Of a DNA stretch of 42,374 nucleotides, positions 23,112 to 30,546 are shown piece after piece (positions within the stretch are counted from its first letter, which is position 1; each line of letters opens with the position of its first letter). A program made the position numbers and the translations under genes. The notes under the pieces were generated by a model that worked only from the letters and a program-made list of their open reading frames with translations, was not told the origin of the DNA and did not search any database. The DNA is taken from the NCBI GenBank assembly GCA_023450745.1, contig JAEXGR010000020.1, positions 1-42,374 of the forward strand. The letters are read 5' to 3'. This DNA is from Synergistota bacterium. GTDB taxonomy: Bacteria; Synergistota; Synergistia; Synergistales; Synergistaceae.

Positions 23112-24053
23112 CTATTTATCGATATTTACCAGCTCGTACCGCCGGCTGCCGAGGCCGATCTTTTCGCCGTGCGCGAGAACGTGAGCGCCGTTGCGCGATT
23201 CTATACGCTCGATGAGCGATTTGCCGTCCGGCGCGGCGTAAACGAGATCTACGCACGCCTTGTCGAGCGCCACGGGGTCAAGCGAGGCCAGGATGCCGAT
23301 ATCGTGCATGTCGGGCTCGGCGGGGCTGCCGTCGCAGTCGCAGTCGACTGAGAGCCTGTTCATCACGTTGATATAGAGTATCTTGCCGCCCAAAGAATCA
23401 ACGACGGACTTGCCCGCCTCCGCCATCGATTCGAGGAAGGCGGTCTGCGCGCCGCCCCACGGGCTGCTGTCGCTCTTGCCGCCGCTGTGGATGCGCGATT
23501 TGCCCTTAGCCGAGGCGATGCCGATGGAGATGTTCTTGAGCGCGCCGCCGAAGCCCGCCATCGCGTGCCCCTTGAAGTGGGAGATGACCACGTAGTAATC
23601 ATAGTTCTTGAAGTGCGAGCCGACGAGGTTCTCCTTGAAATACTTGCCGTTCTTCACCGGCAGCCCGAGCGAACCCTCGGCGTCCTGAATATCCACCTTC
23701 GCGATCGCGGTGAAGCCGTGCGCGCGCGCCACCTCCATGTGCGAGGCCGTCGCGGCGCGCGCGCCGTTATAGGCGGTGTTGCACTCGACGATCGTGCCTT
23801 TCACCGACCGCACGAGACCTTTTATGAGGTCGGGCGAGAGAAAATTATGGCCGCCCCGCTCTCCCGTGCTGATTTTGACCGCCACATTTTTGCCGTCGGC
23901 CTTGCTCTCCAGCGCGTCGTAGACGGCCGCCAGCCCCGCGGGACTGATATCCTTCGTCATATAGACCCTGGAGGGCGCGGCCTCTGCCGACAGGCTGGCG
24001 AAGGCCGCGAAAGCCAGCGCCAGCCCTGTAATACACTTAAAAAGTTTCTTCAA
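23112..24053 (-). CDS. Exported DUF362 protein (copy 1 of 3)
   Basis: 313 residues starting at a TTG (24053) with GGGGAAG upstream. The signal peptide is MKKLFKCITGLALAFAAFAS ending AEAA. The DUF362 core runs through the protein: VYMTKDISPAGLAAVYDAL, IVECNTAYNGARAATASHME, VVISHFKGHAMAGFGGALKN, LSVDCDCDGSP with two Cys, and GILASLDPVALDKACVDLVY. DUF362 proteins are linked to Fe-S or redox functions in anaerobes but have no defined reaction. It is the third gene of the tandem set and is separated from copy 2 by 138 bp holding only a degenerate MerR-type site. Confidence 0.9.
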   Translation of the reverse strand: MKKLFKCITGLALAFAAFASLSAEAAPSRVYMTKDISPAGLAAVYDALESKADGKNVAVKISTGERGGHNFLSPDLIKGLVRSVKGTIVECNTAYNGARAATASHMEVARAHGFTAIAKVDIQDAEGSLGLPVKNGKYFKENLVGSHFKNYDYYVVISHFKGHAMAGFGGALKNISIGIASAKGKSRIHSGGKSDSSPWGGAQTAFLESMAEAGKSVVDSLGGKILYINVMNRLSVDCDCDGSPAEPDMHDIGILASLDPVALDKACVDLVYAAPDGKSLIERIESRNGAHVLAHGEKIGLGSRRYELVNIDK

Positions 24054-24191
24054 AGCTGCACTTCCCCTTTCCGGCGTCCTTCACAGACGCCGCCTCACAT
24101 TATTTAGGCGCTTTTTACGCGAGGCTCCTTCACGCGGCGCGAATGACGCGGAGAATCAGCGGCCCCATACTCTAAGCCAAGCCCCGCGGGC

Positions 24192-25169
24192 TCAGTCTGC
24201 CGACACCAGCCGGTAGTTCCTCTTTCCCACGCCGGCCGCCTCGGCGTACCCCAATACGCGGGTGTTGTGCGTCCGCTCCCACTCCTCGCGGACGGCGGCC
24301 GAGGGCGCGGCCCCAAAGGTGATGTCCACCGCCGCCTGGTCTGCCGCCACGGGGTCGAGCGAGGCTAAGATGCCGATATCGCCGAAGGGCTTCGTACCGG
24401 CGCAGGAATCGTCCGGCTCAATCGCGGCAAGGACGTTGATGAAGGCCCAGCGGCCCTTTTTATAATCCAGCGCCGCCTTCGCCGCGTCGGCCATCGATTC
24501 AAGAAATTCATCCATTTCCGCCGGGGAATAACCGCTGTCGGTCCTTCCCGCGCTGTGGATGTTGCACTTGCCGGAGATCGAAGCCAGGCAGATGGTGAGA
24601 TTTTTCAGCGTGCCGCCGTAATCCCGTATGTGATGCGACTTAAAACGCACGACGGAGACGACGGAATCGTAACCGGCGAAGTGAGAGCCGGTGCGATGGT
24701 ATTTCAGGTGCCTGCCGCCCGTTACCGGCATGTCGAGCTCTCCCTCGGCGTCAAGGATATCGACGGGGCCGACCGCCGTGAAGCCGTGTCCGGCGGCCAG
24801 CTTCAAGTGGCCCTCCGTGGTGTCGCGCGGCGGCGTAAGGCCGTTTGAGTCGATAAACGTGCCGTTCACTTTGTCGCGCAGCCCCTTGAGCAGCGCGGGA
24901 GAGAGGTAGGGCCCGTCCGGCGTCTCAAAGGTAAGCTTGATGCCGACCTTTCCCCGCGGCGAGTGCCCCAGCGCCTCGTAGACCTTTACCAGTCCGGCGG
25001 CGCTCACGTCTTTCGTGAAATATACCGCCGGCGCGCCCGCGTCGGTCACGCGATGCGCCAGTTTTTCAAAATCCGCCCCGCCCGCGGCTCCCGCGGCGTG
25101 CGCCGCGCCGCCGAACGCCAGAGAAAGGGCGGTCAGCACTCCCATAAAGATGCTTAACGATCTTCTCAT
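24192..25169 (-). CDS. Exported DUF362 protein (copy 2 of 3)
   Basis: 325 residues from the ATG at 25169, which has GGGAGGAC upstream; the longer frame to 25250 overlaps the previous gene. The signal peptide is MRRSLSIFMGVLTALSLAFG with AAHAAG. The DUF362 pattern is retained (VYFTKDVSAAGLVKVYEAL, VVRFKSHHIRDYGGTLKN, GILASLDPVAADQAAVDITF), but the paired Cys of copies 1 and 3 (DCDC) is replaced by DDSCAG with one Cys. An A/G-rich linker (GAAGGADFEKLAH) follows the signal. It begins 31 bp after copy 3, so the two are co-transcribed. Sequence divergence among the copies suggests old duplications. Confidence 0.9.
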   Translation of the reverse strand: MRRSLSIFMGVLTALSLAFGGAAHAAGAAGGADFEKLAHRVTDAGAPAVYFTKDVSAAGLVKVYEALGHSPRGKVGIKLTFETPDGPYLSPALLKGLRDKVNGTFIDSNGLTPPRDTTEGHLKLAAGHGFTAVGPVDILDAEGELDMPVTGGRHLKYHRTGSHFAGYDSVVSVVRFKSHHIRDYGGTLKNLTICLASISGKCNIHSAGRTDSGYSPAEMDEFLESMADAAKAALDYKKGRWAFINVLAAIEPDDSCAGTKPFGDIGILASLDPVAADQAAVDITFGAAPSAAVREEWERTHNTRVLGYAEAAGVGKRNYRLVSAD

Positions 25170-25200
25170 TCTGTCCTCCCGTACGGTCAGGCCGCTATTC

Positions 25201-26151
25201 TCAGTCAAGCGATACGAGCCTGTAGTTTTTATTCCCCATCTTGAGTTCATTCATATAGGTGAGCTGCCGCAAGCCGTGGCGTGACTCGATGCGCTCACGC
25301 AGATCCTTTTGCTCGGCCTCGGGAAGCTTGTAGACGAGGTCGATCGTCGCCTGGTCGACGGCGAGCAGGTCGGTGGAGCCGAGGATGCCGACGTCCTTCG
25401 CCGTCGGCGCGGCGGCGGAAGCGCCCGCGCAGTCGCAGTCGACCGACATGTTCTTCATCACGTTGATGAAGGTGATGCGTTTGCCGAAATGATCGATCAC
25501 CGCCTTCGCGGATTCCGTCATGCACTCCTGGAACTCGTCCTGCGTACGGCCCCACTGTTCGCCGTTTTTGGAATGGATCATCGCCTTGCCGATCTTGCCG
25601 TCGGCGCAGCCGATGCCGATATTCTTCAGCGAACCGCCGAAACCGCCCATCGTATGCCCTTTAAAGTGCGTGTAGACGACCATCGAATCGTAATCGAGAA
25701 TGCCCTTGCCCATCGACATTTCCCGGAAATGTTTACCACCCTTGACGGGCAGCATCGCCGTGCCGAACTCGTCCATGATGTCCACTTTACAGAAATCGAG
25801 GCCGTTGGTCTTGATCGTCTCACGATGCCCCGCCGTCGTCTGGCGCGGGCTGCCGTAAAAGACGTTGGTCTCCACAAGGTTGCTGTTGGGAATATGCCCC
25901 TGCAGCGCCTTGATCAGCGGCAGCGGCAGAAGGTTAGGCCCCTGCGGCTCTCCGGTGTGCAGCTTGATCGCCACCTTGCCCGTGATCTCCCCGTTGATTT
26001 TGTCGTAGATCTTCAAGAGGCCCGCGGGGCTGATATCCCTGGTAAAATAGACGACGGAAACGCCCTCCTCCGCCGCTAGGGCCGCGCCGCTCAGAGATAC
26101 GAGCAAAAGCGTAAGCGCAAAACTCATAAATTTCTTGAATCCGCTGTGCAT
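25201..26151 (-). CDS. Exported DUF362 protein (copy 3 of 3)
   Basis: 316 residues. The signal peptide (MHSGFKKFMSFALTLLLVSL, ending ALAA) is nearly identical in DNA to that of the cyclophilin-like gene upstream, because the promoter-leader-signal segment is duplicated (see 26096-26218). The mature part is DUF362: VYFTRDISPAGLLKIYDKI, FYGSPRQTTAGHRETIK, VVYTHFKGHTMGGFGGSLKN, MSVDCDCAGAS and GILGSTDLLAVDQATIDLVY. The ribosome site GGGGAGG lies 7 bases before the ATG. It is the first gene after the MerR-type promoter at 26185-26215. Confidence 0.92.
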   Translation of the reverse strand: MHSGFKKFMSFALTLLLVSLSGAALAAEEGVSVVYFTRDISPAGLLKIYDKINGEITGKVAIKLHTGEPQGPNLLPLPLIKALQGHIPNSNLVETNVFYGSPRQTTAGHRETIKTNGLDFCKVDIMDEFGTAMLPVKGGKHFREMSMGKGILDYDSMVVYTHFKGHTMGGFGGSLKNIGIGCADGKIGKAMIHSKNGEQWGRTQDEFQECMTESAKAVIDHFGKRITFINVMKNMSVDCDCAGASAAAPTAKDVGILGSTDLLAVDQATIDLVYKLPEAEQKDLRERIESRHGLRQLTYMNELKMGNKNYRLVSLD

Positions 26152-26218
26152 GAAAAAACCTCCCCATTAGTTTGATGTAGATTCATCCTAGTCCTTGGAG
26201 TTCACTCTAAGTCAAGAA
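26096..26218 (-). repeat. Duplicated promoter-leader-signal-peptide module, copy A
   Basis: This 123-bp block matches 26670-26792 with only about four base changes and no gaps. It contains the complete MerR-type promoter, the untranslated leader with its ribosome site, and the first ~17 codons of the signal peptide. Outside the block, the DUF362 gene and the cyclophilin-like gene are unrelated. Confidence 0.95.
26185..26215 (-). promoter_or_regulatory. MerR-type promoter of the DUF362 operon (TRGAG class)
   Basis: On the minus strand: TTGACT, a 19-bp spacer with TAGAGTGAACTCCA, then TAGGAT. It lies about 35 bp upstream of the ribosome site region of the gene ending at 25201. It is identical in all these elements to the promoter at 26759-26789. 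Confidence 0.92.
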
Positions 26219-26272
26219 TCAACGTGAGATTTTTATAACGGAAGACGCAAAGATAAAAAGAGGGCGGCGCCA

Positions 26273-26725
26273 TTATTTATCCGCGAGTTCGAACCTCACC
26301 GCCACGTCTCCCGTATGCTCAAATATCTCCACTCCGGAATCGATATGGCCAACCTTTTGCAGGTTGGATATTACTTCGCCGTTCTGGCGGTAAAAGATGA
26401 CAAAACTGCGGCGGGGCGTCCAGTAACAGATATCGCCGACCTCATAGCCGCCGGTCACAGCTTCGCGGGCGGGAAGCTCTTCTTCAAAACGGCAACACAT
26501 CTCCCGTCCGTAAAGATCCGCCATCGGAAGCGTGAGAGGAAATTTTTTCACTAACGCCTCAGTCGTGGCGTTATTCAGGAATGAAGCCGTCATAGAACGC
26601 TCTCCCACCGTTATCTTTACCTTGACGCTCTCCGCCGCCTCCGCTCCCGCCGCCATAAAAATAAGCGCCGATACGGGCAAAAGCGTAAGCGCAAAACTCA
26701 TAAATTTCTTGAATCCGCCGTGCAT
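26273..26725 (-). CDS. Exported cyclophilin-like fold protein (second copy)
   Basis: 150 residues. The signal peptide is MHGGFKKFMSFALTLLPVSA ending GAEAA. The mature protein aligns with the other two cyclophilin-like proteins of the window: KITVGERSMTASFLNNATTE, VKKFPLTLPMADLYGREMCC, YEVGDICYWTPRRSFVIFY, and VGHIDSG near the end. GGGGAGG precedes the ATG. It has its own MerR-type promoter and ends 58 bp before the promoter of the DUF362 operon. The role is unknown. Confidence 0.88.
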   Translation of the reverse strand: MHGGFKKFMSFALTLLPVSALIFMAAGAEAAESVKVKITVGERSMTASFLNNATTEALVKKFPLTLPMADLYGREMCCRFEEELPAREAVTGGYEVGDICYWTPRRSFVIFYRQNGEVISNLQKVGHIDSGVEIFEHTGDVAVRFELADK

Positions 26726-26792
26726 AAAAAAACCTCCCCATTAGTTTGATATAGATTCATCCTAGTCCTTGGAGTTCACTCTAAGTCAAGAA
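26670..26792 (-). repeat. Duplicated promoter-leader-signal-peptide module, copy B
   Basis: Partner of the block at 26096-26218, 574 bp away in the same orientation. The join falls inside the signal-peptide coding region, so the copied DNA supplies regulation plus export signal to two unrelated mature proteins. Confidence 0.95.
26759..26789 (-). promoter_or_regulatory. MerR-type promoter of the second cyclophilin-like gene (TRGAG class)
   Basis: On the minus strand: TTGACT, a 19-bp spacer with TAGAGTGAACTCCA, then TAGGAT. It is part of the duplicated 123-bp block. Confidence 0.92.
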
Positions 26793-27056
26793 GTTTTTCT
26801 GAAGGACGCCGGAAAATCAACCGGGAGGCCGTTCTCTCATGATGGCTTTTGCCGTGTATGGCGAATATACCAAAGAAACAACTCCTGCGGGCGGAGCGCG
26901 TGACAGAATGCCGCGGAAACGGTACAGATTGCCCCCGGCGCGCTTTGCAACAATAGCGCCTTTGGCCCTCGCCGCTTTTATGCCGCCGTGGTAAAATTAA
27001 TCAACTCTAGAGTATGCAACTCACGAGTTTGCTAATTTTTAAAAGGAGTGCGAACG

Positions 27057-28478
27057 TTGTTTATCGGCAGAAAAGAAGAGCTTGCGAAGTTGTTGGCCAT
27101 GCATGAAAGCGGCAGGTTTGAGTTCGCCGTCGTTTACGGGCGCAGGCGCGTCGGCAAGACGACGCTTATCCGTGAGTTCTGCCGCGGGAAGCGCGCCTTT
27201 TATTTCGTCGCGCGTGAAACGTCAAGCGCCGCGAACCTCAAGATATTGAGCGAGGAGATGTCCGCGCAAGGGCTTGTACAAAGCGGGGCATATTTTGAAA
27301 CCTGGGAGGCCTTTTTTGTGGCGGCGGGCGAGCTTGCCGCCACGGAACGCCTTGTAGTCGCAATTGACGAATATCCCTATCTCGCCTCGGCGGAGAAGGG
27401 CATTTCGTCGGCGCTGCAAACATATATAGACGGAGAGTTCAAAACCGGGCAAATGTTCCTGATCCTCTGCGGCTCCTCGATGAGCTTTATGGAAAATCAG
27501 ATACTAGGGCACAAGAGCCCGCTCTACGGCAGACGGACGGCGCAGTTCCACGTGAAGCCCTTTGGCTTTTTCGACTCACGCCAATTTATGCCGGCCTTCG
27601 CGCAGGAGGAGCAGGCCGCCCTCTACGGCGCTACCGGGGGCATCCCTGAATATTTGGCGCAGATTGACGGGGACGCGTCGCTGAAGGACAATATCACAGA
27701 GCTCTTTCTCAAAGAGACGGGGGCGCTCTATGAAGAGCCCTCAAACCTCTTGAAACAGGAGCTGCGCGAGCCTGCGCTCTATAACGCAATTATCGCCGCG
27801 ACTGCGGGAGGGGCGACGCGCCTCAACGAAATCGCGACGAAGGTCGGCATGGAGAGCAATAAGACGGCGAAATATCTTGCGTCGCTGGTATCGCTGGGGA
27901 TAATCGGCAAGACGACGCCAATCGGCGAAAAGGTGGGGCGCAAGACGATCTACACCGTCGCCGACGGAATGTTCCGCTTCTGGTATCGCTTCGTATTTCC
28001 CAATATGAGCGCCATTGCCTCCGGCGCGGGGAGCGTCGTCTACGACAAAAAAGTCGCGGATGGCCTGCCGCGCTTTCTTGGCGGAGTTTTTGAAGAGATA
28101 TGCGTCGAGTACCTTCTGGCGATGCAGGTACGCGGGAGGCTGCCCATCTTTGCCGGCGCGATTGGCAGATGGTGGGGCAACAATCCGGCGCTCAAGCGCC
28201 AAGACGAGATCGACATCATCGCTTTCGACGGCGACGCCGCGCTGATTGGCGAATGCAAATGGCGCTCCGCTGCGGTTGACGCCGATGTGCTTGCCACGCT
28301 CGTTGAAAGAGGCAATATCTTCGCAAAGACGCGAATTTACTATTATATATTTGCGAAGAGCGGGTTTACGAAAAAAATGTTCGCGGCGCAGAAAGAGCGC
28401 GGGGATGTCGCGCTGCTTACGCTTGCTGAGATGACGCGCGAATATGACGGCGCGGACGGAGATTCAACCGCGCGATAG
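27057..28478 (+). CDS. AAA-type ATPase with C-terminal nuclease-like domain (DUF234 family)
   Basis: About 473 residues. A TTG start at 27057 is preferred: it gives MFIGRKEELAKL, the usual beginning of this family, and stands 8 bases after AAAAGGAG; a GTG at 27048 touches the ribosome site. Walker A is GRRRVGKTTLI, Walker B VVAIDEYPYL, followed by a winged-helix part (RLNEIATKVGMESNKTAKYL). The C-terminal DUF234 part has a PD-(D/E)xK-like pattern: DEIDIIAFDGD then ALIGECKWR. These proteins are common in archaea and anaerobes, often as solitary mobile genes; a defence or toxin-like role has been suspected but is not established. It is flanked by intergenic DNA and ends at a strong terminator. 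Confidence 0.9.
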   Translation: MFIGRKEELAKLLAMHESGRFEFAVVYGRRRVGKTTLIREFCRGKRAFYFVARETSSAANLKILSEEMSAQGLVQSGAYFETWEAFFVAAGELAATERLVVAIDEYPYLASAEKGISSALQTYIDGEFKTGQMFLILCGSSMSFMENQILGHKSPLYGRRTAQFHVKPFGFFDSRQFMPAFAQEEQAALYGATGGIPEYLAQIDGDASLKDNITELFLKETGALYEEPSNLLKQELREPALYNAIIAATAGGATRLNEIATKVGMESNKTAKYLASLVSLGIIGKTTPIGEKVGRKTIYTVADGMFRFWYRFVFPNMSAIASGAGSVVYDKKVADGLPRFLGGVFEEICVEYLLAMQVRGRLPIFAGAIGRWWGNNPALKRQDEIDIIAFDGDAALIGECKWRSAAVDADVLATLVERGNIFAKTRIYYYIFAKSGFTKKMFAAQKERGDVALLTLAEMTREYDGADGDSTAR

Positions 28479-28622
28479 CCGCTTAACAAAGATAATAAAG
28501 ACGTTGTCCGTTCTGATTTCAGCGCTTTCTCCCAATATGGGTGCTATTTGGTAATTTATGATATACATTATAAGCGACCCGTGACGGATTGAAAATATCG
28601 TCCCGATATTTGATATTCATGA

Positions 28623-28671
28623 AATAGCGAAACAATCCCCCGCGCCGCGCAGGGGGGATTGTTTCGTTATT
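28623..28671. terminator. Strong bidirectional terminator between convergent genes
   Basis: A 19-bp stem (28623-28641 with 28653-28671; core CGAAACAATCCCCC paired with GGGGGATTGTTTCG) encloses an 11-base GC-rich loop. It lies between the ATPase gene (plus) and the flavodoxin gene (minus). A second small dyad, AAATATCGTCCCGATATTT, stands at about 28593-28611. No other feature was seen in 28479-28703. Confidence 0.85.
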
Positions 28672-28703
28672 CAGTATCTTTATTCCGCGTTTTGCCAGGT
28701 CTT

Positions 28704-29267
28704 TTATTTTTTCATCAGCCGCGCCAGCCAGGCGTCGATGTCGCGCCCCAGCGCGCCGCCGCCGCTGTAGTGCACGGAGAGCGGTTCGCCGATTTCGGAG
28801 TCGGGGGCCAGCTTGGCGATGGCCGATATGCTCTGCCCGAGGCGGCCGCCGCCGTGGCTGCAAAAGGGAATGATCTTCTTGCCGGAAAAGTCGTATTCTT
28901 CAAGCAGCGTGGCCACCGGCATCGGGATCGAAGCCCACCAGTTCGGGTAGCCGAGGTAGACCGTGTCGTATTTTTCAAAGTTCGCGATCCTGGCGCCCAG
29001 ACGCGGGCGCGCCGCCCTTTCCTGATCGTCCTTCGCGCGCACGAGACAGCCGTGGTAGTCGCTCGGATAGGGGGCTTCCAGGATGATTTCAAAGAGGTCG
29101 CCGCCTGTCCTCTTTTGTATCTCTTTTGCGATATTCGCCGTATTGCCGGAGTAGGAGAAGTAGGCGACGATCACCCTTTCTCCCGCCGCGCGCGCCGGGG
29201 CGGCAAATACCGCGCCGGAGAGCGCAAGCAGTGCCGCCAGCGCTATAAATGTCATCTTTTTCATCAT
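28704..29267 (-). CDS. Exported flavodoxin-like protein (resident copy)
   Basis: 187 residues from the ATG at 29267 with AAAGGAG upstream; the longer open frame overlaps the previous gene. The signal peptide is MMKKMTFIALAALLALSGAV with APARAAG. The flavodoxin fold shows VIVAYFSYSGNTANIAKEIQ (complete FMN phosphate loop), YLGYPNWWASIPMPV and PFCSHGGGRLGQS. It is the last gene of an operon merR, FGE-like, flavodoxin, beginning 11 bp after the FGE-like stop. It corresponds to the island flavodoxin at 8645-9307. An exported FMN protein could take electrons from the membrane FMN/Fe-S protein encoded at 32 kb. Confidence 0.92.
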   Translation of the reverse strand: MMKKMTFIALAALLALSGAVFAAPARAAGERVIVAYFSYSGNTANIAKEIQKRTGGDLFEIILEAPYPSDYHGCLVRAKDDQERAARPRLGARIANFEKYDTVYLGYPNWWASIPMPVATLLEEYDFSGKKIIPFCSHGGGRLGQSISAIAKLAPDSEIGEPLSVHYSGGGALGRDIDAWLARLMKK

Positions 29268-29278
29268 CGTTCGCTCCT

Positions 29279-30088
29279 TTATTTCGCGCTGCGCGCGACG
29301 CGGAAGCCGACGTTGTACAGCCGCAGGGCGGGCGGCGTCGCCGCGCGGTATGCTGAGCGCAGGTGTTTGCCAAAGTCGTTCCAGCCGCCGCCGCGCATCA
29401 CGCGGTAACGCCCGCTCCGCGGCCCCGCGGGGTCTTTCTGCCCGTCGGCGCCGTATTCGCCATACCGGTCCCAGCACCACTCCCAGACGTTGCCGTGCAT
29501 GTTGTGAAGTCCCCAGGGGTTCGCGGCAAAGCTGCTCACAGGGACGGTCTTTCCCCGGTATTCGCCGGTCGGAAAGTCGGCGTAGGGATAGGAGCCGTAA
29601 TAATCGGCCTGGTCAGTGGCGACGTTGGCGCCGGTGGAGAAAGGAGCCGCCGTTCCCGCGCGGCAGGCGTACTCCCACTCCGCCTCAGTCGGCAGGCGGT
29701 AGCCGTCCGCGCCGCGGTTCCAGCTCACGTTGTTTCCGTTTACCGTATAGGCCGGCGTCAATCCCTCTTTGGCGCTCAGCGCGTTGCAGTATCGCACCGC
29801 GTCGTACCAGCTGACGCTGTCGGCGGGGAGTTCGCCGCCGTTGAAGGCAAAGCTTTGACCGCCCATCAGCGCGCGGTATTCGCGCTGCGAGACCTCGTAT
29901 TTCGAGAGATAGAAGTCCGATACCGTTACATTGTGCCGCCGCTCGTCTTTTTCACGCCAAGCCTCCGAGGCGGGGCTGCCCATCTGAAAACCGCCGCCCT
30001 TTATCAGCACCATGTCCGCCGCCGCGAGCGCGGGAAGCGGCGCAAGCAGCGCGAGCAGCAGCAGGCTCATAATAATTTTTTTCGCCAT
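29279..30088 (-). CDS. Exported FGE-sulfatase-like (SUMF1 family) protein
   Basis: 269 residues with a signal peptide (MAKKIIMSLLLLALLAPLPA, LAAAD). The fold markers of formylglycine-generating-enzyme-like proteins are clear: MVLIKGGGFQMGS, KYEVSQREYRAL, PADSVSWYDAVRYCNAL, YRLPTEAEWEYACRAG, MHGNVWEWCWD, VMRGGGWND and GFRVARS. The catalytic Cys of true FGE near the C-terminal GFR(C) position is Val here, so oxidation of sulfatase Cys is unlikely and a binding or other role is more probable. No sulfatase gene is nearby. It lies 2 bp after merR and 11 bp before the flavodoxin gene. Confidence 0.88.
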   Translation of the reverse strand: MAKKIIMSLLLLALLAPLPALAAADMVLIKGGGFQMGSPASEAWREKDERRHNVTVSDFYLSKYEVSQREYRALMGGQSFAFNGGELPADSVSWYDAVRYCNALSAKEGLTPAYTVNGNNVSWNRGADGYRLPTEAEWEYACRAGTAAPFSTGANVATDQADYYGSYPYADFPTGEYRGKTVPVSSFAANPWGLHNMHGNVWEWCWDRYGEYGADGQKDPAGPRSGRYRVMRGGGWNDFGKHLRSAYRAATPPALRLYNVGFRVARSAK

Positions 30089-30090
30089 CT

Positions 30091-30483
30091 CTATTCCCCC
30101 ATCGCCGCTCGCAGAGGTTCTTCTCCGGCGGCCGTAGTTTTTTCATAATTGGCGGATATCTTGCCGCGCAGCTTTTCCCGCACCAGCTGCAATTCCGCGA
30201 TCCTCGCGTCAAGCAGCGCCATCTGCCCGGCGAGGATCTCTTTTCTTCTTTCAAAGGTGCTCTCCCCCTGCTGGTAAAGCCGCACATATTCCACAAGAAT
30301 GTCAATTGGGACGCCGGCGCTCCTCATATTTTTGATAAACTCTATCCAGCAGCAATCCGTCTCGTCATACTGACGCAGCCCCGTGCGGCTGCGCGTCACG
30401 CGCGGGATCAGCCCCACCTTTTCATAGTAGCGGAGGGTGTCTATGGAGAGCCCCAGCCTTTTGCTTACCTCTGTGATATACAT
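30091..30483 (-). CDS. MerR-family regulator, first gene of the FGE-flavodoxin operon
   Basis: 130 residues. Canonical N-terminus: MYITEVSKRLGLSIDTLRYY, EKVGLIPRVTRSRTGLRQYD; then IEFIKNMRSAGVPIDILVEYVRLYQQG and a coiled dimerisation helix (RRKEILAGQMALLDARIAEL). Two adjacent Cys (CC) lie at about residues 44-45. There is no large effector domain. It is preceded by a TRGAG-class MerR promoter at 30503-30533, so it is probably autoregulated, and it is a strong candidate for the regulator of the whole TRGAG set. A and G of GGAGGTGACG form the ribosome site. Confidence 0.93.
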   Translation of the reverse strand: MYITEVSKRLGLSIDTLRYYEKVGLIPRVTRSRTGLRQYDETDCCWIEFIKNMRSAGVPIDILVEYVRLYQQGESTFERRKEILAGQMALLDARIAELQLVREKLRGKISANYEKTTAAGEEPLRAAMGE

Positions 30484-30502
30484 TTTCCGTCACCTCCGCT
30501 CA

Positions 30503-30533
30503 AGGTTACATATTAGAGCCAGCTCCATGTCAA
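30503..30533 (-). promoter_or_regulatory. MerR-type promoter of merR-FGE-flavodoxin (TRGAG class)
   Basis: On the minus strand: TTGACA, a 19-bp spacer with TGGAGCTGGCTCTA, then TAACCT. It fits in the 63 bp between the CMD stop and the merR start. Confidence 0.88.
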
Positions 30534-30546
30534 GGTTCTAATCCGG

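Noticed and set aside
24150..24180. A possible further MerR-type promoter before DUF362 copy 1
   Set aside because: It has TTGGCT and TAGAG, but the second arm and the -10 are not recognisable; treated as degenerate.
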